Shown here piece by piece: positions 47,801 to 54,850 of a stretch of DNA of 64,000 nt. The notes below the pieces were generated by a model. It did no database searches, was not told the DNA's origin, and was given only the letters and a program-made list of their open reading frames with translations. Both the position numbers and the translations under genes were made by a program. The first letter of the stretch is position 1, and each line of letters opens with the position of its first letter. This stretch comes from Closterium sp. Naga37s-1 (Eukaryota > Streptophyta > Zygnematophyceae > Desmidiales > Closteriaceae), in contig CANJKZ010000423.1 of assembly GCA_947471745.1 (NCBI GenBank), forward strand, positions 62,001-126,000, given 5' to 3'.

Positions 47801-50800
47801 GGTCCCTTCAAGTTGTAATCACAGTACAGGTTGTAATGGTCCCTTCAAGTTGTAATCACAGTACAGGTTGTAATGGTCCCTTCAAGTTGTAATCACAGTA
47901 CAGGTTGTAATGGTCCCTTCAAGTTGTAATCACTGTACAGGTTGTAATGGTCCCTTCAAGTTGTAATCACTGTACAGGTTGTAATGGTCCCTTCAAGTTG
48001 TAATCACTGTACAGGTTGTAATGGTCCCTTCAAGTTGTAATCACTGTACAGGTTGTAATGGTCCCTTCAAGTTGTAATCACTGTACAGGTTGTAATGGTC
48101 CCTTCAAGTTGTAATCACTGTACAGGTTGTAATGGTCCCTTCAAGTTGTAATCACTGTACAGGTTGTAATGGTCCCTTCAAGTTGTAATCACTGTACAGG
48201 TTGTAATGGTCCCTTCAAGTTGTAATCACAGTACAGGTTGTAATGGTCCCTTCAAGTTGTAATCACTGTACAGGTTGTAATGGTCCCTTCAAGTTGTAAT
48301 CACTGTACAGGTTGTAATGGTCCCTTCAAGTTGTAATCACTGTACAGGTTGTAATGGTCCCTTCAAGTTGTAATCACTGTACAGGTTGTAATGGTCCCTT
48401 CAAGTTGTAATCACTGTACAGGTTGTAATGGTCCCTTCAAGTTGTAATCACTGTACAGGTTGTAATGGTCCCTTCAAGTTGTAATCACTGTACAGGTTGT
48501 AATGGTCCCTTCAAGTTGTAATCACTGTACAGGTTGTAATGGTCCCTTCAAGTTGTAATCACTGTACAGGTTGTAATGGTCCCTTCAAGTTGTAATCACT
48601 GTACAGGTTGTAATGGTCCCTTCAAGTTGTAATCACTGTACAGGTTGTAATGGTCCCTTCAAGTTGTAATCACTGTACAGGTTGTAATGGTCCCTTCAAG
48701 TTGTAATCACTGTACAGGTTGTAATGGTTCCTTCAAGTTGTAATCACTGTACAGGTTGTAATGGTCCCTTCAAGTTGTAATCACAGTACAGGTTGTAATG
48801 GTCCCTTCAAGTTGTAATCACAGTACAGGTTGTAATGGTCCCTTCAAGTTGTAATCACAGTACAGGTTGTAATGGTCCCTTCAAGTTGTAATCACAGTAC
48901 AGGTTGTAATGGTCCCTTCAAGTTGTAATCACAGTACAGGTTGTAATGGTCCCTTCAAGTTGTAATCACAGTACAGGTTGTAATGGTCCCTTCAAGTTGT
49001 AATCACAGTACAGGTTGTAATGGTCCCTTCAAGTTGTAATCACAGTACAGGTTGTAATGGTCCCTTCAAGTTGTAATCACAGTACAGGTTGTAATGGTCC
49101 CTTCAAGTTGTAATCACAGTACAGGTTGTAATGGTCCCTTCAAGTTGTAATCACAGTACAGGTTGTAATGGTCCCTTCAAGTTGTAATCACAGTACAGGT
49201 TGTAATGGTCCCTTCAAGTTGTAATCACAGTACAGGTTGTAATGGTCCCTTCAAGTTGTAATCACAGTACAGGTTGTAATGGTCCCTTCAAGTTGTAATC
49301 ACTGTACAGGTTGTAATGGTCCCTTCAAGTTGTAATCACAGTACAGGTTGTAATGGTCCCTTCAAGTTGTAATCACAGTACAGGTTGTAATGGTCCCTTC
49401 AAGTTGTAATCACAGTACAGGTTGTAATGGTCCCTTCAAGTTGTAATCACTGTACAGGTTGTAATGGTCCCTTCAAGTTGTAATCACTGTACAGGTTGTA
49501 ATGGTCCCTTCAAGTTGTAATCACTGTACAGGTTGTAATGGTCCCTTCAAGTTGTAATCACTGTACAGGTTGTAATGGTCCCTTCAAGTTGTAATCACTG
49601 TACAGGTTGTAATGGTCCCTTCAAGTTGTAATCACTGTACAGGTTGTAATGGTCCCTTCAAGTTGTAATCACTGTACAGGTTGTAATGGTCCCTTCAAGT
49701 TGTAATCACTGTACAGGTTGTAATGGTCCCTTCAAGTTGTAATCACTGTACAGGTTGTAATGGTCCCTTCAAGTTGTAATCACTGTACAGGTTGTAATGG
49801 TCCCTTCAAGTTGTAATCACTGTACAGGTTGTAATGGTCCCTTCAAGTTGTAATCACTGTACAGGTTGTAATGGTCCCTTCAAGTTGTAATCACTGTACA
49901 GGTTGTAATGGTCCCTTCAAGTTGTAATCACAGTACAGGTTGTAATGGTCCCTTCAAGTTGTAATCACTGTACAGGTTGTAATGGTCCCTTCAAGTTGTA
50001 ATCACTGTACAGGTTGTAATGGTCCCTTCAAGTTGTAATCACTGTACAGGTTGTAATGGTCCCTTCAAGTTGTAATCACTGTACAGGTTGTAATGGTCCC
50101 TTCAAGTTGTAATCACTGTACAGGTTGTAATGGTCCCTTCAAGTTGTAATCACTGTACAGGTTGTAATGGTCCCTTCAAGTTGTAATCACAGTACAGGTT
50201 GTAATGGTCCCTTCAAGTTGTAATCACAGTACAGGTTGTAATGGTCCCTTCAAGTTGTAATCACTGTACAGGTTGTAATGGTCCCTTCAAGTTGTAATCA
50301 CTGTACAGGTTGTAATGGTCCCTTCAAGTTGTAATCACAGTACAGGTTGTAATGGTCCCTTCAAGTTGTAATCACAGTACAGGTTGTAATGGTCCCTTCA
50401 AGTTGTAATCACAGTACAGGTTGTAATGGTCCCTTCAAGTTGTAATCACTGTACAGGTTGTAATGGTCCCTTCAAGTTGTAATCACAGATCAGCCCATCA
50501 TCTTCTTTATACACCTGTACTTCCCTCCCTAGCCTCTCCTTACAAACACGCACACCCACTTTCTCATTTCTACTCTGGCAATTTGCACGCACTGCTGTTC
50601 TCAGCCACACCACCGTGCCTCTCCTCATCCTCCTCCTCTCACCAGTCTCACTGTGTCTCCCTGTGTCGTCTCGTTTCCCTCTCCCAGGTGCCCCCAGACC
50701 AACAGTCTCTGGCTCAAATACTTGGCAGAGATGCTGCAGACGGGCAAGAAGATTGTGAGTTGTGTGCAATTGGTTGACAGAGTGGGCATGGGGTAGTGAT

Positions 50801-51047
50801 GTGCAAAAATAGGAGTGTGTGGTCCACGTTAACGAGATGTATACTTTCCAAATCCCAGTGCCCCTCCTTCATCCCTCGTCTTAGCCTCACAAGTCCGTAT
50901 CCGTATCCTGTCTTCTACCTCTCATTTCAGCGTTTCAAGGCGAGTGAGAAGAGGGCCATCATCCAGTTCAAGGAGCGCATGGCTGCCTGCCCTTCGGCTC
51001 AAGTTGCACTTAATGATGAGCTGTTCAACGACCTTTGGCGCTCCTAG
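2534..51047 (+). CDS. HASPIN: Haspin, histone H3 Thr3 protein kinase, complete 14-exon gene
   Basis: Atypical nuclear kinase that phosphorylates histone H3 on Thr3 in mitosis, marking (peri)centromeres for Aurora-complex recruitment. Exons: 2534-2826, 3136-3240, 3697-3763 (or its twin 3819-3885), 4126-7235, 7810-7945, 8780-8946, 9362-9458, 10051-10143, 10828-10889, 11382-11674, 12339-12409, 12707-12759, 50688-50754, 50931-51047. All borders are GT/AG and every phase fits, giving 4731 nt or 1576 residues. Kinase features by residue: glycine loop [10 protein letters not shown] (about 1199), ATP lysine in VCLKIVP (about 1221), helix-C Glu in LAEVEVQ, HRD catalytic loop EHRDLHWGNVLI (D about 1374), and DFS in AIIDFSLSR (about 1466) where canonical kinases have DFG; haspins have DYT or DFT. 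The C-terminal [16 protein letters not shown] block is haspin-specific. The first 1190 residues are mostly low-complexity. Intron 12 is a 37.9-kb satellite. The assignment rests on strong match in order to plant haspin motifs; transcript support is unseen. Confidence 0.93.
3136..3240 (+). CDS. HASPIN: Haspin exon 2
   Basis: Acceptor ttcaccag at 3135, donor gtgaag at 3241. Encodes [20 protein letters not shown] and [14 protein letters not shown]; phase 2 in, phase 2 out, which fits both neighbours. No domain recognised; predicted from phase logic. Confidence 0.55.
3241..3696 (+). other. Haspin intron 2
   Basis: 456 bp of unique sequence ending in a pyrimidine-rich tract (3600-3695) before the exon 3 acceptor. 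I see no other feature. Confidence 0.5.
3697..3763 (+). CDS. HASPIN: Haspin exon 3, first twin (3A)
   Basis: 67-nt exon with acceptor ctccactcag and donor gtaact, encoding [17 protein letters not shown] plus PPATQ. It differs from twin 3B by a single base (Pro instead of Leu). Taking both twins adds 134 nt and shifts the frame, so only one can be used per mRNA. Confidence 0.65.
3786..3814. repeat. Palindromic intron element, copy 1
   Basis: Imperfect 29-bp palindrome: GTGAC, then TTTTGAGTCGACTCACAA, then GTCCAC. Its core GAGTCGACTC starts 31 nt after the exon 3A donor. It is the best-preserved member of the family described in the findings. Confidence 0.75.
3819..3885 (+). CDS. HASPIN: Haspin exon 3, second twin (3B)
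   Basis: Same length, acceptor context (ccactcag) and donor (gtaact) as 3A, 122 bp downstream, reading ...ATPLATQ into exon 4 (SGVKQKG). The 55-nt spacer between twins contains the palindrome TTTTGAGTCGACTCACAA. Confidence 0.65.
4126..7235 (+). CDS. HASPIN: Haspin exon 4: giant acidic low-complexity exon
   Basis: 3110-nt exon (residues 156-1191 plus two bases), acceptor gccttcag, donor gtgggc at 7236. It opens with a stretch matching plant haspin N-termini ([20 protein letters not shown]) and closes with [23 protein letters not shown], which precedes the kinase lobe in plant haspins. Between lie: poly-Glu (4591-4860), a Gly/Glu/Ser-rich stretch, Asp-Gly-Ser repeats (5700-5810), a Gln tract (5880-5945), a Pro-Ala-Ser-Pro tract (6121-6270), and a second Glu/Asp/Val tract ending in about 33 Glu (7060-7160). 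These are probably disordered and may bind basic chromatin proteins (inference). The exon is several times longer than the N-terminus of the Arabidopsis protein. The antisense poly-Ser, Pro and Leu frames are shadows. Confidence 0.85.
4736..4860 (+). repeat. (GAG/GGA)n poly-Glu microsatellite 1
   Basis: About 125 bp of uninterrupted purine, mostly GAG codons, inside haspin exon 4. Such polypurine mirror tracts can form triplex (H-DNA) and vary in length. Confidence 0.95.
7049..7160 (+). repeat. (GAG)n poly-Glu microsatellite 2
   Basis: About 100 bp of nearly pure GAG codons at the end of haspin exon 4, only 75 bp before its donor and just before the conserved [11 protein letters not shown] segment. 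Confidence 0.95.
7236..7809 (+). repeat. Haspin intron 4 with three echoes of the exon 4 end and palindromes
   Basis: Echoes of the last 50-60 nt of exon 4 lie at 7301-7324 (short), 7395-7460 (includes the donor region ctggtgggcctca) and 7521-7580. The first is preceded by a palindrome with core GAGAACTCTC (7261-7270), 25 nt after the donor. A large inverted repeat pairs 7246-7270 with 7331-7355, and a 9-bp-stem hairpin (GAGTATGTG/CACATACTC) is at 7351-7372. None of the echoes has a convincing acceptor. Confidence 0.8.
7810..7945 (+). CDS. HASPIN: Haspin exon 5: glycine loop and ATP lysine
   Basis: Acceptor acatggcag, donor gtgaga. Encodes [17 protein letters not shown] and [17 protein letters not shown], the start of the haspin kinase N-lobe; the VNDEPQK segment is family-specific. 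Exon 4 phase 2 is completed by its first base to a Cys conserved in plant haspins. Confidence 0.93.
7946..8779 (+). repeat. Haspin intron 5 with two echoes of exon 5 and a TGGCA satellite
   Basis: Copies of the [17 protein letters not shown] half of exon 5 plus donor lie at 8048-8098 (followed by gtgac) and, more degraded, at 8191-8246 (followed by gtgag). Phrases like gtgggtgcagtg recur between them. The intron ends in the pentanucleotide tract described separately. Confidence 0.85.
8613..8775 (+). repeat. (ATGGC)n pentanucleotide tract before the exon 6 acceptor
   Basis: About 160 bp built from ATGGC with interspersed GGGCATTGGC variants, ending four bases before the acceptor. It contains no AG dinucleotide, and the last pyrimidine-rich stretch is upstream of it (8580-8611). 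The Met-Pro-Cys-His and Trp-His-Gly ORFs it creates are artefacts. Confidence 0.95.
8780..8946 (+). CDS. HASPIN: Haspin exon 6: helix C region
   Basis: Acceptor catggtacag, donor gtacgt. Encodes [18 protein letters not shown], then a His/Gly-rich loop ([16 protein letters not shown]) and [10 protein letters not shown]. Phase 0 in, phase 2 out. LAEVEVQ supplies the helix-C glutamate. The His-rich insert looks like a captured repeat and has no counterpart I know in other haspins. Confidence 0.88.
8947..9361 (+). repeat. Haspin intron 6 with tandem copies of the exon 7 acceptor region
   Basis: The block beginning cagggtgcgtgtgtgcaggg occurs at 9077, 9231 and 9344; only the third leads into exon 7. 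The second also contains the first codons of exon 7 (GVYSP). The copies are 154 and 113 bp apart, with the shared filler 'cctgccacgtgtc..cccctgtcccctat'. A palindrome core GAGTCGACTC is at 8991-9000, 44 nt after the exon 6 donor. Confidence 0.85.
9362..9458 (+). CDS. HASPIN: Haspin exon 7: insert before hinge
   Basis: Acceptor gtgtgcag, donor gtgatg. Encodes [18 protein letters not shown] plus [14 protein letters not shown], matching the plant haspin YDPILIKAWEEWD...NDHPDFP block. Phase 2 in, 0 out. Confidence 0.92.
9459..10050 (+). repeat. Haspin intron 7 with an echo of the exon 7 end and two palindromes
   Basis: A copy of the last 45 nt of exon 7 plus its donor is at 9527-9573. The palindrome GTGAC-TTTTGAGTCGACTCAGAA lies between exon and echo (core 9504-9513), and a second core, GAGTCAACTC (9591-9600), follows the echo donor by 17 nt. 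The rest (9650-10050) is unique, with an inverted pair AAGGGTGCAC at 9750-9759 and GTGCACCCTT at 9969-9978. Confidence 0.85.
10051..10143 (+). CDS. HASPIN: Haspin exon 8: hinge and helix D
   Basis: Acceptor gcggcag, donor gtgagg. Encodes [17 protein letters not shown] and [13 protein letters not shown], matching CYVMFVLEHGGKDLE...FDEARSLLVQ of plant haspin. Phase 0 on both sides. Confidence 0.93.
10144..10827 (+). repeat. Haspin intron 8 with donor minisatellite, 25-mer repeat and exon 8 echo
   Basis: The donor itself is multiplied: CAGGTGAGGCGGGTGGGG, 18 bp, about three times at 10141-10197. A 25-bp unit beginning AAGGCCACCGG is repeated three times at 10310-10379. A 28-bp direct repeat (acaaataagagaaatg...) occurs at 10283 and 10491. 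An echo of the exon 8 end (SFDEA.SILLQ plus donor) is at 10554-10593. Confidence 0.85.
10828..10889 (+). CDS. HASPIN: Haspin exon 9: catalytic loop HRD
   Basis: Acceptor ctactgcag, donor gtacgc. Encodes [20 protein letters not shown] with the last Trp split over the intron. The catalytic Asp is about residue 1374. Near-identical to plant haspins. Confidence 0.93.
10890..11381 (+). repeat. Haspin intron 9 with two echoes of the catalytic-loop exon
   Basis: Copies of the exon 9 end with donor gtacg are at 10967-11014 and 11111-11155, the first reading EHRNLHW and the second EHRDLHW. Spacers are GTGGT/GCTGTGG-rich simple sequence. Neither copy has a clean acceptor. A weak palindrome core GAATCGTCTC is at 11293-11302. 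Confidence 0.85.
11382..11674 (+). CDS. HASPIN: Haspin exon 10: catalytic loop end, insert and DFS motif
   Basis: Acceptor cacccacgcag, donor gtgcgt. Begins GNVLIHRT (Mg-binding Asn of the catalytic loop) and ends [15 protein letters not shown], where haspins have D-[YF]-T rather than DFG. Between them is an insert of about 75 residues rich in Ser, Asn, Gly and Arg, much longer than in Arabidopsis. Confidence 0.92.
11675..12338 (+). repeat. Haspin intron 10 with echoes of the DFS exon end
   Basis: A copy encoding [20 protein letters not shown] with donor gtgcct is at 11767-11829, and a 13-bp stub (cgcctccagtcag) is at 11871-11883. Between them is palindrome core GAGTCAACTC (11855-11864), 25 nt after the echo donor. 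Two further members are at 12000-12009 and 12016-12043 (GTGAAGTTTGAGTCAACTCC, then AAAGTCAC). Confidence 0.85.
12339..12409 (+). CDS. HASPIN: Haspin exon 11
   Basis: Acceptor catgctgcag, donor gtgagt. Encodes [20 protein letters not shown] then HPQ, matching plant ILFLDLTSDPYLFKGPKG. Phase 1 in, 0 out. The following 297-bp intron repeats ccaggtgcagt three times (12422-12486). Confidence 0.92.
12707..12759 (+). CDS. HASPIN: Haspin exon 12
   Basis: Acceptor tatatgcag, donor gtaaga. Encodes [17 protein letters not shown], matching haspin Q.ETYR.MK..T...W. It is the last exon before the giant satellite intron. Confidence 0.92.
12794..50488 (+). repeat. 37-bp satellite array, about 1,020 copies, filling haspin intron 12
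   Basis: Strictly head-to-tail units of 37 bp made of two related halves, AGGTTGTAATGGTCCCTTC and AAGTTGTAATCACTGTAC, sharing A.GTTGTAAT. It takes up 37.7 kb of a 37,928-bp intron (12760-50687), leaving 34 bp before and 199 bp after. Units are nearly identical; the main variable site is CACTGTAC versus CACAGTAC, in long runs of each. Rarer variants are cactctac, catgtac, ctagtac, gtaacgg and aagtctt. Every frame is closed, so it codes for nothing. Each unit has an AG|GT junction (TACAG|GTTG) and a GTAC site; the T-type junction is the palindrome CTGTACAG. Confidence 0.98.
50688..50754 (+). CDS. HASPIN: Haspin exon 13, beyond the satellite
   Basis: Acceptor tccctctcccag with a good pyrimidine tract, donor gtgagt. 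Its first base completes the split Trp codon of exon 12, then it reads [22 protein letters not shown], the haspin-specific C-lobe helix (TNVLWL.YL...L in plants). This is direct proof that the array is intronic. Confidence 0.93.
50931..51047 (+). CDS. HASPIN: Haspin exon 14, C-terminus and stop
   Basis: Acceptor ctctcatttcag. Encodes [38 protein letters not shown] and stop, matching the end of plant haspins (...LKKRMEKYESAKEAV.D..F.D.L). Confidence 0.92.
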   Translation, partial: RFKASEKRAIIQFKERMAACPSAQVALNDELFNDLWRS

Positions 51048-51720
51048 AGTCATGGGGAAGAACCAAAATATACGGGGTGGTTCGACGGTTGGAAGAAACG
51101 TGTATGATTTGGGCAACAAGTATGCACTTAGAAGTTCAGAGTTTAAAAGGGAAGCTTTGTGTTTAGCCTAGTCTTTTGCTAGATTTAATTCGTTTGAATG
51201 ATGTAAGCAGGATCGAAGTAAGTGTAAGTGTAACTTCTCAACCTCGATATGCCCCCTTCAGCTGGCTTCATCTGCTTTGCTAAATCTCTTGATTGCGAAA
51301 TGCTGGGTTGCGGCTCGCGAGGTGAACGACAGAATCAGCAAACATCACAACAGTGTGCGACGCTGTATGAAGGGGCCTAATTGGCATGTGTGCGAAGTGT
51401 CAAACTCATCCGTACGTAACAGCTCAACTTCAGCAATTCGTCCAAGTCAGCTGTTTTGTCTGTTTTCGGTTGCGGCTCGACCTCATTTCGGCCAATCCGC
51501 GGCTCGCAGAAACCGCACGTCAATTTGATAATCCGCGGTTCGTTCTTGCGCCCGACAATTGAAAGCTCAAATTCTGCGCTTCATCCCGCCAGTTTCTCAT
51601 CATCTTCATCATCTCGTCTGACACGCCAGAGCACGACAGGGCCTCTGCTTTCGTCTGCCCCACTCGCACCCGCACCGACACCGCCCCAGGGGGCCCCCCT
51701 CCGTTGCCCGCACGAACAAA
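51048..51720 (+). promoter_or_regulatory. Haspin 3' end and Root_cap gene promoter region
   Basis: 673 bp between two genes on the same strand. It should contain the haspin 3' UTR and the promoter and leader of the next gene. I see no certain poly(A) signal, TATA box or RNA gene. Confidence 0.4.
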
Positions 51721-53898
51721 ATGAAGATTTCAGGATTCAGTTGTGGACTTGGCCTGTTTCTTTCCCTGTTTCTGTGCGTTACTAGAGCGCGAGCTCAAAC
51801 CGACAGCATCGCCAATAACAGCGATTTCAACCAGAATGAATCCGTGATCAATCCCGGCCAAGACCCTGGCTTCGTTGCAAACCCGAATCTCACCGTCAAC
51901 CCCGACGTTGGAGATCCTGCTGTGAATTCCCCTAACGGCGACGCCACTAATACCAGCCCTGGCGACGGTGTCAATGATTCGTTGACGGAACCCTCGCAGA
52001 CGTCCCCAGACGAGCCCCAGCCGGCAGACGGTAACGGAGATTCTAACGGGACGCCGGGGTCTGACGGAAACGGAGCTCATGACGGAACGTCGACGAACTC
52101 CGTCCGTCAGAGGCCCGGCCCCAACAGCAGGTGCCGCGGGTGCCCTCTCTTCCCTTGCCAAGCCGGGTCGCACCGTAACGGCCGATTCGACACGTCGATC
52201 GATCCTAGGTACTCCGTCGTTCTCGCCGGAGAGAACTCCTCCAACGACGGCCGCAGCGATGACAGCAACACCATGGAGTGTTGGCGCGAGTGCAAGAACC
52301 GCAACCAGAGGCGTGGCCTGGCGCGCGCAGCAAGCCCCATAGTCTACTGGCAGTACGAGCCCTTCACCGATGCCAGCACTGGAGGTACGCGGACGCGGTG
52401 ACTCTGAGTCGCTAAAAAATGGCCCTTGATTTTTGAGACGCCTCAAAAGTCGAGCCATGTACTTATTCGTGCGTTGGTCCCTCGTCGTTTCTTCCTGCTT
52501 CTCTCCCCAACAGGACTCTGCAGCTGCTTCGGCGCCGCTGCGTGCAAGGGCCGCCGTTTCGTGGACCCGTCAGAAGACGACAGCAACCTGCCGTCCGTCA
52601 ACTTTGTCGGCAAAATCTGCCCGGCGAACGGAACCGGCGACCCGCACTTCGTCGGCGCTGACGGGTCGCGGTTTGATTTCAGCGGGCGCCCCAGCGAAAA
52701 CTACGCCCTGATCTCCGACGTACACGTGGCAGTAAACGCGCACTTTGGGGGGCGGTGGGGCGAATGGGAAGGGCGCTTTAAGGCGCTGACGTGGATGCGA
52801 AAGATCTCGATTCTGTGGGGTCACCACTCGATCGTTTTCGAGGCTCGCGAAGGGTGGGAGTCTGGTTACCGAAACGGTTACCTCCAACGACTGTCGGTTG
52901 ATTCGGAAGACGTGAAACTTGGCCGGCCCGGCTCGCACCTGGATGTTGTTTCGTTTTTCGACGGGCAGGTTGAGCTGCGATGGGCAGCGGCGAAAAAATC
53001 CGTGAAAGGCGAGCTGGTGGACGAGTACGACGTTCGCATAGGCGACGTGCTGTCGCTCAGACTGACGCTGCGACCCGAGATGGCAGCGCTTCGCACGGAC
53101 GACGACGGGGTGGTGCATTTCACGGTGGACGTGCTGAGCGCGAAGCTGTCGCCCAACGTGCACGGCGTACTGGGTCAGACGTTCCGCCCTGACTTCATCG
53201 GACGCCTGTAAGTCGCTTTTTCTGCGTCCCTCTCTTTCTCCCCCCTTTCTTCTCTCCCCACTCCCCCCCTCCTCTCCCCCATTTATTCTCTATCCCCTCC
53301 CCATTCCCCTTTCTCTTCCCGCCTCACCACTCACTCTCTCTAGACTCTCTCCTCCTCCCCCCGACCCGTACAAGCAAACTCCATCGCTGGATACCTCCAT
53401 CCTCCCAGACTTTCCTCTTTCTGATTGATGCCCTACAGCCGCCTTCTCAGTCCCTCCGCTCCCTTCCACCACCCACTCCTCTCCCTTCCTCTCCCCGTTA
53501 CTCTGAATTCTCGTCGTCCCCATGACCACCCACCACATCTTCCCATTTGCTCTCTTTCCCCCCTTCGCTTGCTACAACACCCACTCAACCTACCCTTCCA
53601 TGTTCCTCTCCATCTCCTTTTTTTTTCACACAGTGAGCGGCAGAAGCTAGTGTGGAGCAACCTTTTCAAGACCCAAGTGGTTCCTGGGGACAACGCGGAG
53701 GGGTTCATCGACGGCACTGTAGACGACTACAGGTGTACCGACCTCGCCCATTCGGACTGCGCCTTTTGTCGCTTTGTGCGCGCGGAAACACTGGACGATG
53801 AAACCGCCTCCGCTATAGAGCTGGCTGCAGGCGTTTCATCCTCGTATAGTGACAACAGCCGCACTTACCCACGCAAGGCGCTAGTTGGAGCTTTTTAA
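51721..53898 (+). CDS. Root_cap-family secreted protein with VWD-like domain, three exons
   Basis: Exons 51721-52384, 52514-53207 and 53634-53898; phases 1 and 2 agree, giving 540 residues. A signal peptide is plain (MKISGFSCGLGLFLSLFLCV, cleavage likely after ARA). Residues 27-140 are an Asn/Asp/Pro/Gly/Ser-rich spacer with N-glycosylation sites. A Cys-containing block follows (CRGCPLFPCQ, MECWRECKNRNQRR, GLCSCFGAAACKG). The main domain begins GTGDPHFVGADGSRFDFSGR, has ALISDVHVAVNAHFGGR, and ends HGVLGQTFRPDF and CTDLAHSDCAFCRF, the hallmarks of the plant Root_cap family (GDPHF...HGVLGQTYR...DC..SRF). Function is not established for the family; it is thought to act in cell wall or mucilage. 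Start is the first ATG, right before the signal peptide. Confidence 0.88.
52398..52454. repeat. Palindromic intron elements in Root_cap intron 1
   Basis: In the 129-bp intron, GTGACTCTGAGTCGCTAAAA starts 14 nt after the donor and TTTTTGAGACGCCTCAAAAG follows at 52430. Both match the haspin-intron palindrome family, so that family is not confined to one gene. Confidence 0.65.
53208..53633 (+). other. Root_cap gene intron 2, pyrimidine-rich
   Basis: 426 bp, strongly C/T-biased on the plus strand, with donor gtaagt and acceptor ttttcacacag. No gene; the minus-strand ORFs here are composition artefacts. Confidence 0.6.
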
Positions 53899-54486
53899 AC
53901 CATGCGAGAAACGCTCACAGTTTGCCTGATCTGTGTAAATAGCCAGTGCACATTGTGACTGTGCTGTGCTGGGCCCTGTGTGATCTGGCACTCCTGTCTC
54001 CAGCACTTTTCCCTTCCAGCCTCGCCCTCCCAGAAAGCCTGCGATTAGCAGTGAAACCTGGCTGTCTGGCATGTTTCTGGGCACCAGTTAGGAACCTGCA
54101 TTACCACCGTCAGTTAGCGTCCCTTGCAGTGGCATGTGGCTGTGTGGTGTGGTGTGGTGTGGTGTGGTGGAGCCTGGAGAAGCCTGGACAAACAATCAGC
54201 AATGAAAACCATATGTTCTGTTGTGGAGTTGCAACTTCATGTTGCTCAGCATCTTGGTGTTTTGTTAGATAACAGGTAATGCACTTGAAAAAGCAGTTAA
54301 AGAAACTAAATGTACATGCTTGATGTTGAAACACAAACAGATCTTAAGTACTGTACATGTACAGTGAACAGAGGTCGTATTCTCCACATGCGAGCAGTCC
54401 CCGTTTTCACTGAAACAGTTGTGATGTGACCTGCGACTGAGCCACACCATGAACAGTTGCCATCATCATATCACACATCTGGATGC
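53899..54486 (+). other. Intergenic region after the Root_cap gene
   Basis: Contains a TGTGG microsatellite at 54141-54170 and a perfect 16-bp palindrome ACTGTACATGTACAGT near 54350. Presumably includes the Root_cap 3' UTR. No gene or RNA seen. Confidence 0.45.
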
Positions 54487-54850
54487 TTAAAGCTGCGGTC
54501 TACATACTACGAGCGGGAGGCCTGAGTTTATCACTTGAAAACAGGGTGACCCGTTCTTGGACTCGGCCCCTTTTCATGCAAAGCTAACGGTTGAGGGGGG
54601 TGGAGAGAGGGGGTTGGGGTTCTTTCCGCCCGAAACCGAACTCCCCAGGTTGTTTCCCGCCCTTCTGCAGACCCTTCCCCCAAACCACGCGTCAGCACGA
54701 AGTTGGGCTGAATTCGTGTTTCCTGTCTGAGTTCGTCGCTGCGGTGTTTCTGAAACATGCTGACTTCGTTCTCCAATCAGGCCGCACGAAAGGGTGGGCA
54801 TAAAAAATACCCCCAAAAAACACCACTTAGAATGTAGACCGCAGCTTTAA
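54487..54850. mobile_element. Non-autonomous TIR element with TTAA ends (piggyBac-type MITE candidate)
   Basis: 364 bp. It begins TTAA-AGCTGCGGTCTACAT and ends ATGTAGACCGCAGCT-TTAA, that is, perfect 15-bp terminal inverted repeats flanked by TTAA on both sides, the target duplication typical of piggyBac-like elements. It has no transposase. The interior has no other symmetry that I can see, and the ORFs inside are short and unconvincing. The perfect ends suggest a fairly recent insertion. Confidence 0.75.

Noticed and set aside
12794-50488. CRISPR array
   Set aside because: Repeats are directly joined with no unique spacers, the host is a eukaryote, and no cas genes are present.
12794-50488. 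Telomeric repeat or coding repeat
   Set aside because: The unit is not TTTAGGG-like, and 37 bp is not a multiple of three, so every frame meets stops.
53290-53717. Minus-strand Arg/Gly-rich ORFs
   Set aside because: Antisense of the pyrimidine-rich intron 2 of the Root_cap gene.
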